Assembly: GCF_000423925.1 (NCBI RefSeq)
Contig: NZ_AUIX01000001.1
Coordinates: 1 to 64,000 of the forward strand
Length of the DNA: 64,000 bases
From: Butyrivibrio sp. VCD2006
GTDB taxonomy: Bacteria; Bacillota; Clostridia; Lachnospirales; Lachnospiraceae
Direction: 5' to 3'
Part shown: positions 53,607 to 61,200 of the stretch, in pieces
How the letters are laid out: each line of letters opens with the position of its first letter
Numbering within the stretch: the first letter of the stretch is position 1
The notes under the pieces: model-generated
Seen by the model: only the letters and a program-made list of their open reading frames with translations
Database searches by the model: none
Told to the model about the DNA's origin: nothing
Position numbers and translations under genes: made by a program

Positions 53607-54962
53607 CTATACTGCTAAGTGTAGCAGCTGTGTTGCTATTGTAAAGTATGCAAGAAGTGATACTGCATCCACGATGGTTGTGATCATAGGTGACGCCATA
53701 ACCGCAGGGTCGAATCCGAGCTTGTCTGCACACATCGGCAAGAGACATCCGATACTCTTGGCAATTATTACTACAAGGAAAAGTGTAAGGCATACAACTG
53801 CTGCCACAGACAGTTGCAACCGGTCTATAACAAGGAGCTTTACAAAGTTCGCAAGAGAAAGTGTAAGTCCGCAAAGGACTGCAACTCTTACTTCCTTCCA
53901 CCAAACCTTGAAAATCTCAGAAAATTCTATCTCCCCAAGGGAAATACCACGAATAATAGATACGCTGGCCTGAGAACCGGCATTTCCTCCGGTATCCATA
54001 AGCATAGGAATGTAAGCAGTAAGGACCACATATGCAGATAATGCATCTTCAAATCTTGTAATTATGGCGCCTGTAAATGTAGCACTTATCATGAGAAAAA
54101 GCAGCCAGGGCATTCTATTTTTATATGTATCCAGAATACCAATTCTTGAATAGGGCTTATCGGAAGGGATGATAGCTGCCATCTTCTCGATATCCTCGGT
54201 AGCCTCTTCTTCGATGATATCTACAACGTCATCGATGGTGATGATACCGATCATTCGATTCTCATTGTCGACTACAGGCATGGCCGTGAAGTCGTACTTC
54301 TGGAACATGTGGGCCGTTTCTTCCTGGTCAGTCATGGTGTTGATACTGATGACATTGGTGTTCATGATATCACCAATCTTCTCATTGTCATCCTTAATAA
54401 GGAGATACCTCAGTGCCACAGTTCCAACCAGTATTCTCTGGTTTGTTACTACATAACAGATATTGACTGTCTCTGAGTCAAGTCCTATCTTCTTAATTCG
54501 CTCAATAGCCTGACCAACTGTCATATACTCCTTGAGGTCTACATACTCCACTGTCATCAGGGAACCTGCGGAATCCTCAGGATATCTCAAAAGATGATTG
54601 ATATCAGCTCTCGTATCAGGGCGGGCATTGGCAAGAATCTTTTTAACAACGCTTGCCGGCATCTCCTCCAAAAGGTCAGTAGCATCATCGGCCATCAGGT
54701 TATCGATGATGTTGCCAGCTTCTTTATCTGACAGAGACTGAATAATATACTGCTGATCCTCAATTTCGAGGTCGGCAAAAACATCCGCAGCCATATCCTT
54801 AGGCAGGATGCGGAACATTTTTAATGAATCTTCATTTTCCATGTCATCCATGATCGCAGCGATATCCGCAGTATTCATATCCGCAAAGGTCTGGCGGAGC
54901 TTTGTATACTGCTTGCTCTCAAGGAGTTCACGAATTACTTCCATGATTGTGTTTTCTTCCAT
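53607..54962 (-). CDS. mgtE: Magnesium transporter MgtE
   Basis: Mg2+ channel gated by intracellular Mg2+. 451 residues: helical N domain (1-130), two CBS domains (about 135-260; MTVGQAIERI, MNTNVISINTMTDQEE), a plug helix, and five membrane helices from about 285, with PMLMDTGGNAGSQAS and DPAVMASPMITTIVD carrying the conserved pore motifs. GAAAGGAG upstream of ATG 54962. No M-box riboswitch in the leader; instead a short leader ORF overlaps the start. Confidence 0.95.
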   Translation of the reverse strand: MEENTIMEVIRELLESKQYTKLRQTFADMNTADIAAIMDDMENEDSLKMFRILPKDMAADVFADLEIEDQQYIIQSLSDKEAGNIIDNLMADDATDLLEEMPASVVKKILANARPDTRADINHLLRYPEDSAGSLMTVEYVDLKEYMTVGQAIERIKKIGLDSETVNICYVVTNQRILVGTVALRYLLIKDDNEKIGDIMNTNVISINTMTDQEETAHMFQKYDFTAMPVVDNENRMIGIITIDDVVDIIEEEATEDIEKMAAIIPSDKPYSRIGILDTYKNRMPWLLFLMISATFTGAIITRFEDALSAYVVLTAYIPMLMDTGGNAGSQASVSIIRGISLGEIEFSEIFKVWWKEVRVAVLCGLTLSLANFVKLLVIDRLQLSVAAVVCLTLFLVVIIAKSIGCLLPMCADKLGFDPAVMASPMITTIVDAVSLLAYFTIATQLLHLAV

Positions 54963-55051
54963 GGATTTAATCTCCTTTCGGTGTGGTTTTTTCTTAAGTT
55001 CGTACTTCGAGGCACAGGGCTATCGCTACATATATGATTATCCTGCTTCAT
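54935..55051 (-). CDS. Short leader ORF overlapping the mgtE start
   Basis: 38 codons from ATG 55051 (AAGGTGGTGG upstream), MKQDNHICSDSPVPRSTN at the start. It runs through the mgtE SD and ends 28 bases inside mgtE, in another frame. It contains two Pro codons close together. The segment around it can also pair GGTGGTTTT with AAAACCACACC. It might regulate mgtE translation in the manner of Mg2+-sensing leader peptides; it could equally be a chance ORF. Confidence 0.4.
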   Translation of the reverse strand: MKQDNHICSDSPVPRSTNLRKNHTERRLNPWKKTQSWK

Positions 55052-55205
55052 AAAACCACCACCTTTCTTCCGGAGATTTCCCACCAAATAATGGGATATG
55101 GAATAAGAATACGCAAAATCCAAAGTGAAATTTCGACACGGAAATTCCAGAAACTTTCTGCGTACAATTCAGTTTAACACCATTCTCTGATTTTTGCCAT
55201 AGTTA

Positions 55206-55230
55206 ATGGGGAGCCAATTTGGCTCCCCAT
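55206..55230. other. Strong palindrome downstream of the giant surface-protein gene
   Basis: ATGGGGAGCCA/TGGCTCCCCAT around a three-base loop. Neither strand has a U-tract after it, so it may be a mRNA 3' end stabiliser or a Rho-independent terminator of poor type. Confidence 0.5.
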
Positions 55231-55271
55231 CCTTCCGCTCTCACTTATTGTGATCACAGCAAATATTAACT

Positions 55272-58200
55272 TTAATTTTTCCAAGCTTCTATCGACGTTT
55301 TTGACTCCGTTGATAATTCAACTACACCGTACTCTGATCCGTCATCCTTATCGTAGATCTTAAGCTCGTAATATCCACCGGAAGGTGACTTTTCATGTAT
55401 GTAGAAGGTTCCATATGGCATCTCTCCCACATAATATGCACCGGCTGATCCTGATGTACAATTCTCTTCAAACAGAGATCCGTCAGCATTATGAATATCA
55501 AATACAACGCCAGGTATTGGCTTGTTCTTGTCTTTAACCTCTTTTCTTAAGATAACTCTTCTTGTCTTATCGGACGTATTTACGAGAAGAACCATCTTGG
55601 ATGCTACAGCATTTTCTCCTTCACCTACAATGATCAGCTCTGTGAAATCAAGTTCCGGAAGAGTCATGAATTTTCCTTCCGTCTCCGTCGTCTTAACAAT
55701 CTGATCCTTCTTTATTCTTGTCACTTTGGTGGAAGGATTCTCTGTACCATATACTTCCCAGATATCTTCCCATTTATCTCCGGCTTCTGCCTCAAGTTCA
55801 AAGGAGCCGCTGCCATCAGCAAGAATCTCGCTGATAGTATAATGTCCTTTCGCAAGTCCCTTTATCACTACTCCGCTGTTCTGAATATCCTGAGCTCTAA
55901 TGGTATTTCCATTAGTACCTTCTGTACCCAGATCTCCGATGCTCTTGACAGTTATATCAATCGTGCCGGGAAGTGTCTCACCTGTCTGATCATTCACAGA
56001 TATAGGCGTAGCAGTTATGGTTGCAGCACCTGTTCCTTCAACCTCATAAACTGTTTCCATAATTGCAAGGGAGCTGATTCTGATCTTGAAATCCTTGCTT
56101 GATCCTGACCAATTCTTCAGAACCTTGGCTATATTAAGATGGAATCCCTTCTCCTTATAAATTGCATATATGGTAGGTGCTTCACCAATGAAATTGCTCC
56201 AGGTGACGTTATCCTTACTCCATTGTAGCTGATTATCCAAAAGCCTCAGATACAAAGGTGCATAATTAGGTCCCGTTCCCGACTCCACATAACCATCCAG
56301 ATCAGTGATCTTGGTGAGATCCGAGGTCTTACCTATACCAACCATCGAGTATGTCAGATACAGCTTGTTGGTGTCATCATCCATCAGCGGAAGCATATTG
56401 AAGTACTCTGACGAGGTCTGGCTTATGGTAAACAGATCACTGGTTACCGGAAGAAGCTGCTCCTGAGCAAACAATCCTCCGTTCGAATACTTATTTAGTC
56501 CGCTTGTTATAGTCTGTTCGCTTCCGTTGTAAGTGATATTATCAACTACATTCGTTCCATCCAGTGATCCCTTAACTCTTGTTAGAACGCCGCCTTCACT
56601 TTCCTTTACATATACAACCTTAGGCAATCTGTAATATACATAATACAATCTGTATAGAGGATGCACGTCTGTATCCTGGAAATCTTCATCTACCTTAAAA
56701 TCCTTATTCTGGTTGAAGTACAGATCATATAAATTATCTTTATTCTCAACTAGCTTACCATAGGTTATTTTTTCGAGGGAGGTAATTCCGTCAAGGGTAC
56801 TGCGCGGCCACTTTAATTCTACCTTCTTATCGGCATCCTCGCAGCCATATGCAACACCCGCAAAACCGTATCCATCATAACCTGTCTTAAGGATACCTGA
56901 AGTATCCACAGTCGCAATCGGAGGCAGATCATGCAAAATACCTTCATCGTCGAGGTCAAATACCTTTGTATGATCACCGGTAGGATAGTTGATTTCCACA
57001 TCAAAGCTGTTATTTACGGTAGTATCTTCACCATCGGTACGCATGGTTTCGTCTCGCTGGAAAATCACAGTATTTCCCTGCTCATCAGCATCAACAACCG
57101 CTACATGTATCTCGACCTTGATTTTTTTCCTGATGTTGGTAAATGTAACATTAGGATTGCTAAGTGTACCATTTGCACTGCCTGCAGGGTCATTCGGGTC
57201 AGTTGAATATTTATATGTTCTTTCGTTGATCTCGATTCCCACAGCCGTACCAGTATTGCCATCAACTGCCTCATTATCAACATCAAAATCTGTTTTTTTA
57301 GTCTGGGTTATTGTGATGGTCTGTGTGATTGTAGTTATAGTACGTGTTGAATACTCTGTCCGAGTCTCCGTGTTGCCATTATTTGACGTGGATGTCGTAG
57401 TATTTGTCACTGTTCTTTCCTCATTACCAGGAGCATAAAACAGTGAAATTGCTTCCTTCTCCCCATTCTTCAACTGTATAGGCCCATCAGGGGGTTCTGG
57501 GTATTCTTTTTCCTTTGAGGTAGTCGTTGTAGTTGCCACTCCAACATTCTGGTAGCCTGAATAATCGCTCCAATCGCTCCATCTACCACCCGTCCAAATA
57601 CTCCTAGTCCTAGTCTGGGTTCTGGTCTGCTGCTGAGTTACAATGGTCTTATTCTCAACAATAGTTATGTTATAGGTAAAATACTCCTCCATATCGCTCT
57701 GTGTTCCAACGGTTTTTTCCTTCAGAGTCAGAACATATGGTATTGTTTCGAAGTAGACTACATAAAGCTTCATTTCATATCCAACATTTGTCCAGGTATT
57801 TCCATCCGTTGAATATCTGAATCCATTCCAACTATTCTTAGTCGTGAGGATTGGTCGGTTGGCATTGGTGCCTGAAGCCTCAGTTATCTGCTTAAGATCA
57901 GCATCAGATGTTGCATTGACACTTCCTATCGCATATGCATAATATCCATAATTAGTCGTTGTCTGATAAGACAGTGGAGCTGTAATATTTCCATTAACGC
58001 TGTAATTACCGACTTCTGCGGTTAATGGAGCATTCTGATTAACCGCGACAGAACTGAGCGATCTGTCCGTATTCATCCACACATATCCTATATCGACAAT
58101 CTTAGGATTCTTGAAGTATACAAAGTATATTTCATCATCACTGTCCAGTTCTCCTGTTAATCCATTCTGATATGCAACATATACGCATCCAGCATTTATG

Positions 58201-61200
58201 TTATACCAGACTTTCGTTATGGCCTTGTCTTCTGAACAGTTAGCAACACTATTACTTACGCATGTAAATGCAAACTCATAGTCACTGCTTACGCCCGTTA
58301 CATATGGAGATACATCTGTTGCCGTGGCAAGCATTACCTCTTCATTGCTGACATCAACAACTGTATTTCTTCCATTTACAAGCCAATCCTCATCCTTTCT
58401 GACAAAGGTAGGTTCTGATGTATCTACTGCATGTGCAGGTATGGATTTTACATTATCCCAGTGAGCATACAAAATTACGTCTCCATCTGTAAGAGGAGCA
58501 TTGAAATTATACTGTGTGGGATGTTCAGTGTATCTCTCCCTGGACCAGTAATAGAACATCTTAGTGGGATCCGGAGATTCCGGGATACATGAAGGCACAG
58601 GAACCAAATTATTTACATAGACATATGTATAGTATCTGTCCAAATCACTATCATAAGTAAATATTCTATTTCCCTGTGTATCGGTATCGTTCCAGCTTCC
58701 TCCCCATCCTGCTTCAGGCCAGTTTTTATCGAAGTATACCTTTACTCTCCATTCAGCATAAAGAGTAACAGGATCTTCTGTATCAACGTAGTAATCACCA
58801 TTCAGATCAAAATGATCACCTGAGCGATCCGGTGCAGTATTCCATCCCATAAGCTCTGCAGATCCAAGTGAGAAACCTGTTCCATCAGACAGACGAATCG
58901 CACTGTTATTAACAAGCTGTCCGATAGTTGCTGTTTTAGCATTTTCATCCACAGTTGTGGAGGGAGTTGGAGCATTTTCTTCCGTAGGTGAACCAAAATC
59001 TATAATGCTTTCATCTATAATTCCGCAATTTGCATCATAAATAATCTTGGCTGTAGGTATCCTCGTATATACAGCGTCAAGATAAATTACATCTTTTCCA
59101 CCGACTGAAACAGTATATTTAGCCTTCATGATAAATGATTCGCCAGGATGGTAAACTTTACCTGAGTCATCTCCCCTTATCTTCCAGCCAACGAAATTAT
59201 ACCCTTCAGGAGCCTTTGCTGTTCTTGTTACAACAACATCTGCATTATCAGAGTAATCATCACCGTCAAGTTCAGCAAATACTGTCTCATTACTATCGCC
59301 ACCATCTATTGTTCCAGTTAGGGTAACACCATCTTGCTCAACTACCGGATTGTACTGAACATTGTATGTTCCTATTCTCTTCCAGTGAAGTACAAGCTTT
59401 AAGTTATGCGTTATTGGGCTGTTAAAGTTATACAGGGTTTCATTTCCCTGATCATCTACCTCATACCAGCCGGCATATCTGTAAGCATTCTGAACATACT
59501 TATATCTTGTGAAATCCTTCACACCGTCAAGGCTGGTTGTATAATTCGCCCGTCTGTTCAATCCTTCTTCTTGCGATGTCCACTCATCTCCCAGATTATA
59601 ATAAGCTCTGTCTCTCTTTACATAATAACTTGTACCGGAAGAAGACTCTACATAATCCCTGGTTACATCGGTATACTCCTGTACAAGATCTCCATTATAC
59701 TTTTCCCAGAACCATGTTGCCTCTTCAGAGCTTAACTGTCCGTAATTGGGGTCAATCTGTATGAGATAATATTCTTCTTCCCATCCGGCATAGACCTTGA
59801 TATTCTCTGTGGGCATAGTATCATATAGGACCTTACTTTCAGTATAGTTCCTGTATTCGTCATTATTTTCAAAGAACACTCGCGTACTACAAGCTTTGTC
59901 TGCAAACCAGCCCCGGAATGTGCAGCCTTCTCTCGGTACAAAGGTATTTCCTGTCAGTATTTCTACCGGAGAGGGATCATCAGGAACATACCCCTTCGTT
60001 TCGTAACCATATTTAATGCCTATTGAACCAAGCTGTGCTCCATTAACATATGCATAGCTATTCGTATATGAATCATAGAAATCTATTGTGTACTCATTAC
60101 GTAAATAATAGAAATACAATATATTATTCCAGCTATTGTTCCACTGCGCACCTTGAGTACCACCATTTCTAATTGTGGTTGTTACATCAGTTCCGTTCTG
60201 AGTACCTATCTTATATCTTGTATATCCTTCAAGTTCCCAGAAGTCTACATCATAAATTACTCTATTAAAATCATTTGTAAGATCTGTATATAAAGTAAAC
60301 TGTCTGCCATCAAAGGTACGAATATTGGTATCCCCGGGAAGTGATTCTACATAATAATAGAAATATCGTGTAGTATTCCTCGTTATAGTATGGTAAAACG
60401 CTATGTCTTCATCCGGCATGATCGCTATTCTTGTAAGTCGCCCTGAAAATGAAGAAGAATTAATAGGTTCCCATGAAGTATTATTAGAACTTCCAGTTAT
60501 AGGATAATTGATTCCATTACTTCCTCTAAACGACCAAATATTATTAATATCTGATCCATACAATCGTCTGACTGTATGGACAATTGGACTGTTTGCATTA
60601 CTACTACTAGATGTGCTGTTATTTGCCCTGAATGTAAAGGTATGCACATTTCTGTCATAATAAACATTCAGAACAGTTGAACCATTACTATTAACCACCT
60701 TATTATCATCACATCGATCAAAATGGAATCCTTTATAATCTCCTGTTGAAAGGTTCTTATACTGCGCATCAACACCCACTGTTACACCTGAATTTTCATA
60801 TTTTGTTATACTCTCGGCATAATCATATGTCTTTGCATCATCAGCAAGGTCAGGCGCATCTGTTGCTTTCTGTCTCCAGAAAACAAGTGAATACTGTACC
60901 CTCGCCTCAGCCCAGTCTGCAGTCAACTTCGTGCTACCGGAAAGCACAAGCTTTCCACCGCTTACTAGCACAGTATCGCCAGAAGCTCCATCAAGAAGTA
61001 CACCATTTTCATCTGAAATTCGACTACCACTTGTTACTTTTCCATCAGCATCTGTTGTAGCATCCGCATACCATCCCGCAAAGGTATAACCGCTTCGAAC
61101 AGGCACAGTAAGTGATGTGGGGCCCTCTCCGCTATAGTAATATTTAGCAGGTACATAAGTTGCTCCGGATCCTGACGGTCCTGCATTATAGCTCAGCCAG

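Noticed and set aside
54963-55140. M-box Mg2+ riboswitch before mgtE
   Set aside because: The conserved M-box core was looked for and not found on the minus strand.
55206-55230. Terminator of the giant surface-protein gene
   Set aside because: The hairpin is perfect but has no U-tract on either strand, so it is listed only as a palindrome.
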